Source: Acrasis kona (Eukaryota; Heterolobosea; Eutetramitea; Acrasida; Acrasidae). From it: a stretch of DNA of 22,806 nt. Shown piece after piece: positions 1-8,238 of the stretch. Numbering within the stretch: position 1 is the first letter of the stretch; each line of letters begins with the position of its first letter. The translations under genes and the position numbers were made by a program. Location of the stretch: positions 1 to 22,806 of the forward strand of contig JAOPGA020001318.1 of assembly GCA_026419775.2 (NCBI GenBank), read 5' to 3'. The notes under the pieces were generated by a model that saw only the letters and a program-made list of their open reading frames with translations, searched no databases and was not told the DNA's origin.

Positions 1-67
1 TACTTCCATGCACTTTGACAATTGGTGCGAAGAGATCAAAGATTGAATCAAACTCTGTGTTATTGGT

Positions 68-613
68 TCAAGACAACTCAGAATTGCATGGAATCGTGCC
101 ATCCCATTGGACAATTTGATCCTTTCTAATCCGTTTAAACATTGCACTCACACTAGGATTAAGTTTTGTGTGCATGTTCTCAAGTTTCATTATGATACCA
201 TAAAAGTTGACAATGTCCATGTACGAAACATTTTTGTAATATTTATGTGACGACTTCGAAATTTGGTTTGTAGTCAACTTATGTCGCATCTGTCTATTGA
301 CAACTTGAACCAACATCAAGAAAACAAGCTTTGACACAATGCACATAAAAAATTCTATTGCCTTTTTGAAAGTGCGCAATACCACTCGGCTGTTTGGTTG
401 TGACACAGTATTAAATGTGTTCACTTACTTCACACTTGATGATGAAACTTTATGGAACCCAGCATTGATAACATCATCAATATCCTGCCTTGTTTGTTTG
501 TCCCTGTCTTCTTGTGTCTCTTTCTTCTTCCTCTTCCTCCCTTTCTGTTCACTGATCACTTTTTGTGTGTCCTCATCACACACAATTTCGTCACACTTTC
601 GTTTCTTAGACAT
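68..613 (-). CDS. Candidate two-exon gene of unknown function, start of gene
   Basis: Read on the minus strand, an ATG at 613 opens a lysine/glutamate-rich 62-residue stretch with nuclear-signal-like clusters (KKRK near the start, RKRKKK in the middle). It meets a strong donor, GAA|GTAAGT, at 428. An acceptor (TCAATAG) at 294-296 restores frame exactly (phase 2) into a second exon that stays open to a TGA at 68-70. Beyond that TGA the same frame stays open to the window edge, so the gene may continue, or this copy may carry one premature stop. Exon 2 holds the phrase NVSYMDIVNFYGIIMKLEN, which loosely recalls the region before the catalytic core in piggyBac-type transposases; that is only an impression. 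The intervening sequence is also open, so an unspliced reading after a TAA is possible. Function unknown. Confidence 0.4.
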
Positions 614-949
614 TTTGAGATAAAAATAACATGTTCCGTGCTTAAAAATAATAGTTTATTGAGGGATAACGATGCGCCCAAAAAAGCCTTAAGGATAACG
701 ATACGCTTAAAAACGGATTATCCGGCGAGATATTCTGAAGGTGTTGTTGCATGCTTATCATCCTTGCTCCTCCAAACTATTTCGCATATACCATCACATT
801 CATTAAAATCAATGTACTTTCAAAGTCTTTTAAATACAAAGTTGCATTTTGTTTGGACAATGTGGCTTCTGTTCCAATTGATCCAATAAAATTTCAACCA
901 TGCAATTAAAATCTTTGTAAAACATGGTTGAGTTGATGACGTATCGTTG
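614..949. other. Non-coding stretch
   Basis: No supported gene. A short motif, GGATAACGATRCGC, occurs twice within about 45 bases near 663 and 693. The minus strand just left of the RT element (about 840-930) is open for some 35 codons, which could be a fragment of a gene interrupted by that element, but nothing identifies it. Confidence 0.3.
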
Positions 950-950
950 C

Positions 951-1145
951 ATAGGGTGGTGTGTATAATTACAGTGTTCACTGGAAGACTTCAGTCTACC
1001 TCCATTAGAATATATCATCATGGGTGACACGTTAGTGTACACTGGAAGACTCTACTAAATAGTCTACCTCCATTAGATCATTCATGGGTGACACTTACAC
1101 AATATAGCCCCACTGGAAGACTTTAGTCTACCTCCTATTAGAGAC
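951..1145 (+). repeat. Left inverted end: three hairpin-forming tandem units
   Basis: Three imperfect units of 60-70 bases. Each contains CACTGGAAGACT, a short loop, AGTCTACCTCCATTAGA, and then (in the first two) CATGGGTGACAC. Within each unit AGACT and AGTCT are complementary around loops of 2 to 10 bases. The outermost bases (GGGTGGTGTGT) look like a diverged copy of the GGGTGACAC part. The same units occur in reverse orientation at 4113-4337. Confidence 0.8.
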
Positions 1146-1307
1146 GAAAGTACAAGTTAAATACATTAACATATATTACCGTGACATTTATTATAACAAC
1201 ATTTAGGTTAAACAGATTGAGCACCCTTGATTACTCTTGGGATAGGATACCCGAAACATTTGAGATCAAGCAAATAAAAGCTAACGTAATTAACCGATAC
1301 AAGTTAG

Positions 1308-1366
1308 ATAGCAGGGACAGGCCCTGCACTCAGGTAGCTGTCCGCTACGCCGACATCGACCATCGA
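1308..1366 (+). repeat. 59-bp inverted core, left copy
   Basis: Fifty-nine bases, beginning ATAGCAGGGACAGG and ending GACCATCGA, match 3998-4056 exactly in reverse complement. The block is much richer in GC than its surroundings and contains a local hairpin (GCAGGG / CCCTGC). Flanking sequence on both sides is not conserved between the ends. Confidence 0.93.
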
Positions 1367-1400
1367 TTGTTAAGAGACATTCAAGAACTANTAAGTCTAC

Positions 1401-1493
1401 ATGATTAACAGATCGCGACACACCCGTGATTAACAGAACAGATCGCCATATAAATAGATCACATCACACTTGTGATTAACAGAACAGGTCGCC
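1401..1493 (+). repeat. Three direct iterons, GTGATTAACAGAACAGRTCGCC
   Basis: Copies at 1401-1416 (shorter and diverged), 1426-1447 and 1472-1493. The last two differ by one base and start 46 bases apart. They sit between the 59-bp core and the promoter of the RT element, where protein-binding iterons or leader RNA structure would be possible. Confidence 0.75.
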
Positions 1494-1874
1494 GGTCAAG
1501 TATTGGAATACACTCACTATAGGTGCGGTGTGTGTGATCTTACAACTTCTATCGGCAACATTTACACTCTACTTTATCTACTGGTAGCCACAAGAACAAG
1601 TACTTGTAAAAATTATAGAGCAATAAATTCGTCCAAAGATCGAAAGATTGATGGGGTCATATTTGGCCATTGACATGTTATTCCTATATCCAAAATAATA
1701 ACACACATTACAGTAAACAAAGAAAACATTAAAAACAAGATTTAAACGAAAAGATGAAAAGGGGATGATTTATTCAATTCTTCTTATTCACTAATAATCG
1801 GTAATGACATTAGGGATTCGAACCCTCTTGGTTGAAATTATATTTTCAACAGTTATCTAGGATCTCCGAGGAGG

Positions 1875-1881
1875 TATAAAT
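1875..1881 (+). promoter_or_regulatory. TATA box before ORF1 of the RT element
   Basis: TATAAAT lies 29 bases before the ORF1 start codon at 1910, so any leader made from it would be very short. A T-arm-like stem-loop (GGGATTCGAACCC) lies about 60 bases upstream. Confidence 0.5.
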
Positions 1882-1909
1882 ACTCCGCGTCCTGTTATTC
1901 TTTTTATCA

Positions 1910-2521
1910 ATGAGTAATAATCAACGCATGTCTCAAGACTTGTCTCAAGATCCCTACTACGACCCTACATACGAGAAGATTAACGATCGCGTCGCCGCGC
2001 TAGATCGTGTTGTATCAGGCCTCGTCGCTCTCGTGCCGCCTGACTTGAAGTTACAATTACAAGCCCTCCGTGTCTCCATCGAGAATCAGGAGTTGCGTGA
2101 GTTGCCGTGGTTCTCCAATGACCGTAACCGTACTCCTGTCGACCTTGCCGCCAGTGCTATGAAGAATCGCTCCCATCCCCGCTCCTCTGAGTGGTTGCCC
2201 CGTTTGATCGCTTGGGAGAACAACGAGAATGAGATTTATACTTTGTGTCATCCATGTGCGCTACGAGAGTTTGGGAAAGAGTGGGTTCGTTCACACCCTG
2301 ATTCAATTCACTTCTTTTCGTTCTTGGGTGAGCCCAATATAGTTGATCAAGTGTGTGCGTTTGACAGAGCCAACCGAGAGGAATTGGTGTCTAAATTTGG
2401 TGAACAAAGGGGCTACAGGTACCGTAATCCCCTCCTTGGATACGAGGAAGTCGAGTCTGCACCCGTGGCAGAGGAGCCACAGCGTGGTGCAAGACCACCC
2501 AAGCGCAGCAGGTACCAATAA
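1910..2521 (+). CDS. ORF1 of the RT element, Gag-position protein of unknown fold
   Basis: A 203-residue frame starting with ATG 29 bases after a TATA box. The N-terminus is hydrophilic and is followed by a likely helical stretch (about residues 25-60). The middle is charged and has a CHPCALREFGKEW segment, and the tail is basic (PPKRSRY). It has no CCHC knuckle and no protease motif. Its 3' end overlaps the open frame that carries the RT, an overlap common among DIRS-order and other retroelement ORFs. Its position before an RT suggests a Gag-like role, by context only. It is not detectably similar by eye to the Gag of the second element. Confidence 0.6.
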   Translation: MSNNQRMSQDLSQDPYYDPTYEKINDRVAALDRVVSGLVALVPPDLKLQLQALRVSIENQELRELPWFSNDRNRTPVDLAASAMKNRSHPRSSEWLPRLIAWENNENEIYTLCHPCALREFGKEWVRSHPDSIHFFSFLGEPNIVDQVCAFDRANREELVSKFGEQRGYRYRNPLLGYEEVESAPVAEEPQRGARPPKRSRYQ

Positions 2522-2570
2522 ATTTACTTTCTTTCTATTCATACTTTTTAGTATTTTATCGAGGTACCCT

Positions 2571-3494
2571 ATGTCGGCATACTCCATAATGTTGACTGGA
2601 GCGCGTATGTTCCTGATAGCTGAACCTCGTCGTTGCCTTTCGTTCAATAATCGTATTCCACAACGACATGTTCAATTCGTTAGCTCCTTTTTTCAAGAAT
2701 TGTTTGTCAAAGGCATGATCAAGAAGTGTAATCCGTCGGACGTNCATCATTGTATGTCAGTATCCACCAGGGAAAAGCCAGAGAACCCTTGTAAGCCACG
2801 AGTCATTGTGGAGGGGAACGACATTAGTTCATACATGTCTAGGTTTGAGATGGTATTGCCGTCGTTGTCTGATGCATGGGACTGTGTTCTCAAGAACAAT
2901 TATGCCGCCAAACTTGATTTGTCTACTGCATATTATCACATTCCGGTCCACCCAGATTACTGGAAGTACATGGGGTTCTGTGTTGACAATACTTGGTACA
3001 CATGGTGTGTTTGTCCCATGGGAACTCGTATGTCAGGCTACGCGTGTCAGACTGTGACCTCCCATCTAGGTGGGTTAGTTTCCTCTGATATTCTTGTCTA
3101 TATTGATGACTTTTTAGTCCCATCGTTCGATTACAGTCAAGCCGTCGATATGTTGCAAGGATTAATCGCGCTACTCCAAGATTGGAATCTGGACATCAAT
3201 TTTGACAAGTCCATTCTTGTACCACAAACCGAGATTGAGTTCTTACAGTACCGTCTCGATTTCATTACTCACAATGTGTACATCAAGGATGCACTTATTG
3301 AGAAGGCCATCAATGCCGTGGTTGATGGTTGTAGGGATGGCGATGTTGTCAATTTGGATAGCGTGGTAGGGTCTGTTTTATCGGCCATGCCCACTACAGG
3401 TTTGAGGGAGGCGGCCCTCCAATTAATCCGTCCAGTGCGTATGGGTGAGGTGTCCTTTGTTAGCGTCGTTGTGGACCTTGTATCCCTTCTTTGA
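2571..3494 (+). CDS. Reverse transcriptase frame of the RT element (fossil)
   Basis: The RT palm is clear. LDLSTAYYHIPVHP (about 2914-2955) is the first catalytic-aspartate motif, followed by YMGF and CPMGTRMSG; YIDD lies at 3099-3110, then FLQYRLDF. PMGTRMSG sits where DIRS-type enzymes have PFGLSSAP, a notable variant. The start given is the first ATG after the ORF1 stop; the frame is open from 2343. No RNase H or recombinase domain follows, which is short for a DIRS-order polyprotein. Best call: RT of a divergent DIRS-like or pararetrovirus-related element, in an incomplete copy. Confidence 0.7.
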   Translation: MSAYSIMLTGARMFLIAEPRRCLSFNNRIPQRHVQFVSSFFQELFVKGMIKKCNPSDXHHCMSVSTREKPENPCKPRVIVEGNDISSYMSRFEMVLPSLSDAWDCVLKNNYAAKLDLSTAYYHIPVHPDYWKYMGFCVDNTWYTWCVCPMGTRMSGYACQTVTSHLGGLVSSDILVYIDDFLVPSFDYSQAVDMLQGLIALLQDWNLDINFDKSILVPQTEIEFLQYRLDFITHNVYIKDALIEKAINAVVDGCRDGDVVNLDSVVGSVLSAMPTTGLREAALQLIRPVRMGEVSFVSVVVDLVSLL

Positions 3495-3997
3495 ACGGTT
3501 CGTCATGTTCCATGTGACCGTAGGCAATAAACTTATGCTTTCTATTATGCAACCACCTGTTTCTCATATTTCAATTGAATGGATCTGCATCTTGTTTATG
3601 TATAGGTAATAATGACCTATTCTTATACTCATTCTATTAATAGCCTGTTGTTTTGACCATGTTATACGTGAGCACTACGTTCTATATAGAGTATTACTTT
3701 AACAATAAAGATGAATTTAAATTTCAAAGTTAATGAACGATTCGATGACCAGATGGCCCCCTTATTTTGTTCTTTCAAAGTAAGGGAAATGCGTTACTTT
3801 ATTGTATACAAAGATGTCCATGGACGCTGTATTTAATAACCATGCGCATGATCTAATTATGCTCTATTACCTGGCCGGAGCCCATTTGTGTTTAAAGCAT
3901 GTTGATAAAGGTAAATGATGCCCTACTTCCAAATCTATCCTGTTCTAGTACATCCTGTCTTGATGTGTAATGTTACTAAATGTATCTTAAGAACTAC
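3495..3997. other. Non-coding 3' part of the RT element
   Basis: No open frame of note. AATAAA-type signals occur near 3526 and 3705. I see no recombinase or RNase H remains in any frame. Confidence 0.4.
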
Positions 3998-4056
3998 TCG
4001 ATGGTCGATGTCGGCGTAGCGGACAGCTACCTGAGTGCAGGGCCTGTCCCTGCTAT
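3998..4056 (-). repeat. 59-bp inverted core, right copy
   Basis: Exact reverse complement of 1308-1366. It lies inside the right terminal units, about 500 bases after the RT frame ends. Confidence 0.93.
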
Positions 4057-4112
4057 TAAATTTGGTTCGGCTATCCATTTAATGTCAGTACCTATGTTTA
4101 TTATTGTGTATG

Positions 4113-4337
4113 AATCTAATAATTATTAATGGAGGTAGTCGTGGTATGGACTTCCAGTGATTGAATCACCCATTATTGAAAAGAAAGTAATCGTTGTTTG
4201 TGGAGGTAGACTATTTATTAATGTCTTCCAGTGATTGTTGTGTCACCCATGATTATATTTTAATGGAGGTTGTCTTGATATGGACTTCCAGTGAACACTA
4301 ACTGCAAACTGTACACGTGTACACATCACCCACCATG
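4113..4337 (-). repeat. Right inverted end: three hairpin-forming tandem units
   Basis: Reverse-orientation counterpart of the left end. Each unit reads TGGAGGTAG/TTGTC, a loop, ACTTCCAGTG and a form of TCACCCAT. Three units are visible, ending near CACATCACCCACCAT. Unit order and content match the left end, but spacer lengths differ, so the ends have diverged by small changes while keeping the conserved words. Confidence 0.8.
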
Positions 4338-4340
4338 AGG

Positions 4341-4802
4341 TCAACTTGATCCCCTTTTACAATCTTTTAAAGTTGAAGGAGTCATACTGTCAAATGGGCG
4401 GAAGTGTACTATAAGTGCAATCTGTTTCAAACATTCATCAATTTCTACAAATGTATTTTCAAAAAGTCGGTTGAATTTAACATCTTTGATGGTTGAATGC
4501 GTTTTTGTAGTGGGAATAATGATATCATTTGTAATTACAGATTCTTTAAAAAGTTCTAAGTGATTTGTTTTAATGTATTTGCAAAATCCATCCCCATCTC
4601 CAAGAACATCTCTGTTATTTTTTTCTTCTTGCATCATTTGAGCACACTTTGATTTGTATGATGATGCTGAGCGTTCTGAATTCAAAATTAGTTGATTGTC
4701 TTCATTGTCCAAATCGGAATTGGAATTGAAAGCCTCAGTTGCAAGCCGAGCTGATGCATTCTTGTCATATGCACTACAAAATTTGAACATTTTCTGCATC
4801 AC
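4341..4802 (-). CDS. Candidate coding stretch, unknown protein
   Basis: A 153-residue minus-strand frame beginning MMQKMFKFCSAYDKN. An acceptor-like GTGTAG lies just upstream (about 4808-4813), so it may be an internal exon rather than a gene start. It is rich in Asn, Asp, Ser and Lys, with no motif I recognise. It ends only a few bases from the right end of the RT element, so it may be a gene cut by that insertion; the minus-strand open stretch at about 840-930 would then be the other side. That link is inference. Confidence 0.35.
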   Translation of the reverse strand: MMQKMFKFCSAYDKNASARLATEAFNSNSDLDNEDNQLILNSERSASSYKSKCAQMMQEEKNNRDVLGDGDGFCKYIKTNHLELFKESVITNDIIIPTTKTHSTIKDVKFNRLFENTFVEIDECLKQIALIVHFRPFDSMTPSTLKDCKRGSS

Positions 4803-5130
4803 TAGCTACACCATTATGAGAAATGACAAGGCAGGAAATTAAACAAATCTGTGAATAGCACTTTTCATAGTTGCAAAAATCATATAACTAGTAAAAATTA
4901 TTGAAATTATTACAAATACATTTAATAATAAATACTAACCACATGGTTTTATAAATTTATCCTGGTAACCCTTCTTATCTTGATCATTTGTCATATTGAA
5001 CATGAACATCCATAACACTATTATCATGGTTGTATAATAATGTTACAGTGTTAATCAAATACTTGTGTTCATAACCTTTTTCTTCATGTATCTGAATTCC
5101 CTGTTCTATTCATCTGTGCCTCTAAACTGT

Positions 5131-5325
5131 CTATAAAATGTATTTGACATCTTCACGGTTATTCACAGTGAATATATGCTTTGTAGTTCCAAATACTGGA
5201 CTGTGTTTGATCTTTCCATTAAGACTGGTACTTATCCAATACTTATAAACATCAGGTAAAATATATGTTTTTATGGAAAATCTATGGATTTTTTTGGTCT
5301 TGCCCTTGTTACATAGCATTAACAT
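5131..5325 (-). CDS. Possible exon, unknown
   Basis: A 64-codon minus-strand frame with a protein-like middle (RFSIKTYILPDVYKYWISTS). An AACAAG acceptor-like site lies just inside its start. It may belong to the same minus-strand gene as 4341-4802, but no splice path could be confirmed. Between them (4803-5130) I see only AT-rich sequence. Confidence 0.22.
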   Translation of the reverse strand: MLMLCNKGKTKKIHRFSIKTYILPDVYKYWISTSLNGKIKHSPVFGTTKHIFTVNNREDVKYIL

Positions 5326-5427
5326 TTGATTTCATTTGAGATCCATGTTGATGTTTCATATATTCTGAAGTGTGAGTAGTACGTATAAAAACTGGTCAAA
5401 AACGTAATAAATAAACCAACATCAAAG

Positions 5428-5563
5428 AAAAATTGATGTTTGTTGTAACAACAAACTGAAGTTTTTCCTAGTCAATCAGGAGTTGAGTATAAATTCAACG
5501 GTCAAATATATTGTCCGCTTGAATTTTATTTTCTTTGGATACACACCTCTGTTGTATATCGCT
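5428..5563 (+). repeat. Split direct repeat A1
   Basis: Identical over about 136 bases to A2. It starts with a perfect palindrome (TTTGTTGT-A-ACAACAAA), a plausible recombinase-binding site. It also contains the 13-base word CAATCAGGAGTTG (5473-5485), whose reverse complement appears in B2, and a TATA box. Confidence 0.93.
5488..5494 (+). promoter_or_regulatory. TATA box inside repeat A1
   Basis: TATAAAT flanked by GTTGAG and TTCAAC, which themselves form a small inverted repeat. It sits 133 bases before the Gag ATG and is repeated in A2 at 8163-8169, so the A repeat can carry the promoter, much as an LTR does. Confidence 0.5.
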
Positions 5564-5626
5564 ATAATTTCACACGCATTCTTCACACAAGTTCACACAA
5601 GTTTTTCACTCAGTTTCAGTCAAACA

Positions 5627-6703
5627 ATGGTATCCAACAAGATCTCAGGTACTCCAAGAAAGACACCACAATCTTCTAAGGTGTTAACTCCTGCGGGTAG
5701 TGCACTTAAGAAGGTTTCTGCCGCAACTAAGTTTATAGACAGAGAGTCTGTAGGGGATATAAAGGTATTAGAAGGGTTTTCGGTGCCTCAACTAAAGGCT
5801 ACCATGGAGAAGTACAACATTCCTAAACCAAGGGGAGTTGCGACAAAGGGGAAGTTGGCGACACTAATTTGGGCAGCGTGGTACCCCGATCCTGAGGATC
5901 TCCCCGAAGAAAGTTTACAACACGACGGGCAGGTTGCCAAAAACCTTTTTTATACCCTGAACCAAAACAGGGATGCAGCCAACCCAAACAATGTAAGGTC
6001 GAGACATGATGGCCAGGATGCCCTAGTCGACGAGGTCTTTTCGTCCATCTCAAATCTGGACCAGAGGACGCTTTCCAAATTTAAGGCTATTCAAGAACAG
6101 CAGCTTCTCCACGAGAAGCAACTTCAAGTATACAGGCAGGCACAGAATGATTCCATGAGGGAGGCGATGGTGTTACGCTCGTCGGACATACACGACGTGG
6201 GATTATGTACCTTATTCTCACACGTACTATCGCACGTGGCAGCAGTCCAAGAGTTGGAGATAGTCATGTCAGGCATTGGGAGAGCAGCACCCGGATTATC
6301 GACAGCACTAACGGCAGTAACCAACACACTGAACTCTGTCTCAGTGTACAATTATTTGCTTGGTACAGCGGGGAACATTGTAGCAGACAAGGAATTTGCT
6401 AAGAACGGAAGCTCAGACAAATCCAGGGTTCAAAGGGTCCAATATGCGGTGCAGGAAATTGCGCCTAAATTAAGAGAGAAGGCTAACGTTAAGGTGTTAC
6501 AGGCCCCAACTGCGTTTCCGGTGATGAGTGTACCTCAACCNGACTGGTACGCGAACAATTTGTGCAAAGAATGCGGACAACCGGGTCACAAAGGATTTGA
6601 ATGTCCTTTATCTTCGTGGGTTCATCAATTTGGTTGGAGATTTTCGATCGTCAGATATATTTTATGGAGCCGGTCTTCAAATCTGGTATTTCAAACGTGC
6701 TAG
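5627..6703 (+). CDS. Gag-like protein with SAP-like motif and CCHC knuckle
   Basis: The ATG at 5627 is chosen because it lies just after the repeat and precedes a basic, Ser/Thr/Pro-rich N-terminus (residues 1-35). Residues about 50-82 (SVPQLKATMEKYNIPK and on to KGKLATLI) fit a SAP-like helix-turn-helix, a DNA-binding fold. A long helical middle with EQQLLHEKQLQVYRQAQ follows. A CCHC knuckle, CKECGQPGHKGFEC, lies at 6563-6604. The knuckle is typical of Gag nucleic-acid binding, while a SAP-like motif in Gag is unusual. The protein belongs to the split-repeat element and should act in particle assembly or nucleic-acid binding. Confidence 0.7.
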   Translation: MVSNKISGTPRKTPQSSKVLTPAGSALKKVSAATKFIDRESVGDIKVLEGFSVPQLKATMEKYNIPKPRGVATKGKLATLIWAAWYPDPEDLPEESLQHDGQVAKNLFYTLNQNRDAANPNNVRSRHDGQDALVDEVFSSISNLDQRTLSKFKAIQEQQLLHEKQLQVYRQAQNDSMREAMVLRSSDIHDVGLCTLFSHVLSHVAAVQELEIVMSGIGRAAPGLSTALTAVTNTLNSVSVYNYLLGTAGNIVADKEFAKNGSSDKSRVQRVQYAVQEIAPKLREKANVKVLQAPTAFPVMSVPQXDWYANNLCKECGQPGHKGFECPLSSWVHQFGWRFSIVRYILWSRSSNLVFQTC

Positions 6704-7160
6704 CGGATCAACTGAGTCGACAGATAGATTACAGCGACTGGATTCTAACAGACAGTGCTTTTGCCCGGCTTCAACTGGTATTGGGACCATGCAACATAGA
6801 CCGTTTTGCGTCCAATCTAAACAACAAATTACCGAGGTTCAATTCGAGATTCAAAGTGGAGGGGACGGAAGCGATAGACGCGTTCTCACAAGATTGGAAG
6901 GACACAACCAGTTACTGTTGCATGGCGTTCGAGATTATCCCGAGGGTTCTCCGTCATATCAAAGAATGCAAAGCGCGAGCTGTCATAGTGGTACCTCGGT
7001 GGGAGTCGAGACCTTGGTGGGGTCTTCTCGTGTCAGGGGCAGAAAGGTGGATGGAGTTACATGGAACAGATTTTGCAGAGGGACCAACTCGGCACGTGGA
7101 ACCGTTAAAGCAATGTTGGAAAATGGTAGCGGTTCTAGTAGATGGAGCAAAACTCATTTA
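6690..7160 (+). CDS. RNase H-type tail domain of the pol gene (fossil)
   Basis: Phrases ADQLSRQIDYSDW, DRFASNLNNKLPRF and AIDAFSQDW, followed by VVPRWESRPWWGLL, are those found at and after the RNase H end of DIRS-order pol proteins, just before the recombinase. The frame overlaps that of the recombinase. No RT palm motif (such as a YxDD box) precedes it in this copy. Confidence 0.65.
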
Positions 7161-8039
7161 AACAAGTTAGCGACGCTAGTCAGATTATCAGACATTCAAC
7201 CGTCGACAGATAGGACATACTCAACCTATAGGAAAAAGTTTGCTAAATTTATGATTCGCCGTCAGTACCCAATTTGCATAGAAGCTGTTCTTAATTTCTT
7301 GACGGAAGAGTTTTTCAGAACATGTAGTGGTAGGAACACCAGGGCTAGTGTGTTCGCAATTTTACAACGAGCATCGGCTTTAAATTGGTATGACCTTGTG
7401 GAACATCTAAGGTCTAAAGAAGTTTCTGCATTTGTAACAGCGGCGTGTAAGATATCTCCTGTTGGGTTTAGATTATCACGGGATCCATTTCCTCTGGAGC
7501 TCATCAAGTTGTTTGTCGATACAAGAGGGGTTGGTTGGAAGCATGGTTATAACCATTACGTCNGTACGTGCGCGTTTGTATTGATGGGATTGCGATGCAT
7601 GGCTAGGGGTGGTGAGATGGCTAGTTTAATCAAAGAGGATATTACATTTGAAACCGACAATGTGCTTATTAACTTCAAATGTACCAAATCGCGCACTTAC
7701 GGACGCAAAACTAGAGTGTATGCTACAGATTCAATATATTGTCCTGTGTTTTGGTTGAGGAAATGGATGAAGTTGAGTGTTGGTTCTGTTTCAGTCTTTT
7801 TGTTGTACTCTACGGTGGAAATATCTAANCTGTTAAGAGAAATAGCTGAGCATATGAAATTCCCGGGAAAATTTAGTTCCCACTCTTTGCGGATTGGTGG
7901 GGCGTCTGAGGCTGGTATCGCGGGGGTTCCCTATGCTACTATTCAAATCATTGGAGATTGGACCTCAGCATCTCTAGATTTGTATTTGCGTTCTGATTCA
8001 AGACTGGGTAGAAATTTGTCGAAGATGATGGGTTTTTGA
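7140..8039 (+). CDS. Tyrosine recombinase of the split-repeat element
   Basis: The C-terminal recombinase has GLRCMARGGEMASL (first Arg), a lysine-rich beta region (CTKSRTYGRK), HSLRIGGASEAG (HxxR), GDWTSASLDLYLR (Trp and the nucleophile Tyr). This set and the HSLRIGGA wording are typical of DIRS/PAT/Ngaro recombinases, which insert a circular cDNA by site-specific-like recombination. The stretch before it (about 7140-7400) fits the N-terminal SAM-like binding domain. The frame extends further 5' and overlaps the RNase H-type domain. Confidence 0.8.
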   Translation, partial: RWSKTHLNKLATLVRLSDIQPSTDRTYSTYRKKFAKFMIRRQYPICIEAVLNFLTEEFFRTCSGRNTRASVFAILQRASALNWYDLVEHLRSKEVSAFVTAACKISPVGFRLSRDPFPLELIKLFVDTRGVGWKHGYNHYVXTCAFVLMGLRCMARGGEMASLIKEDITFETDNVLINFKCTKSRTYGRKTRVYATDSIYCPVFWLRKWMKLSVGSVSVFLLYSTVEISXLLREIAEHMKFPGKFSSHSLRIGGASEAGIAGVPYATIQIIGDWTSASLDLYLRSDSRLGRNLSKMMGF

Positions 8040-8075
8040 ATATTTGAATAAAGTGTCATTAATAATCTCTGAAGT

Positions 8076-8108
8076 ACGCCATATTTGAACAAATCCTGAT
8101 TGTAAAAT
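8076..8108 (+). repeat. Split direct repeat B1
   Basis: Thirty-three bases beginning ACGCCATATTTGAAC, fused directly to A2. It differs from B2 at one base. Confidence 0.88.
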
Positions 8109-8238
8109 TGATGTTTGTTGTAACAACAAACTGAAGTTTTTCCTAGTCAATCAGGAGTTGAGTATAAATTCAACGGTCAAATATATTGTCCGCTTGAATT
8201 TTATTTTCTTTGGATACACACCTCTGTTGTATATCGCT
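8103..8238 (+). repeat. Split direct repeat A2
   Basis: Identical to A1. The match ends at TATATCGCT. The B1A2 junction is the joint expected for the circular intermediate of such elements. Confidence 0.93.

Larger units (their letters stand above)
950..4337 (+). mobile_element. RT-bearing element with compound inverted ends (DIRS-like RT), fossil copy
   Basis: The element is defined by inverted ends: three hairpin-forming units at each end, in opposite orientation, and a 59-bp perfect inverted core further in. Between them lie a TATA box, ORF1 (1910-2521) and an RT frame (about 2571-3494). The RT has the LDLSTAYYHIPVHP and YIDDFLV motifs, closest in style to DIRS-order RTs and their pararetrovirus-like relatives. 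No RNase H, integrase, methylase or tyrosine recombinase is visible, so this copy looks incomplete or non-autonomous. The two ends have drifted apart outside the 59-bp core, so insertion is not very recent. The edges are uncertain by about 30 bases, and I could not fix a target duplication. Its inverted ends recall Dictyostelium DIRS-1, whereas the second element in this window has split direct repeats. Confidence 0.65.

Noticed and set aside
339-889. Plus-strand open frames at 339-623 and 452-889
   Set aside because: They lie opposite the minus-strand candidate gene and are hydrophobic, low-complexity translations with no motif. Treated as shadows.
951-1145. Regularly spaced repeats that might suggest a CRISPR-like array
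   Set aside because: Units are imperfect, only three, mirrored at the other end of the element, and the genome is eukaryotic. They are element ends.
1811-1824. GGGATTCGAACCC stem-loop resembling a tRNA T-arm (minus strand), next to a GTTGAAA/TTTCAAC hairpin
   Set aside because: No matching acceptor stem, D-arm or standard 7-base anticodon loop can be placed around it, so it is not called as a tRNA gene.
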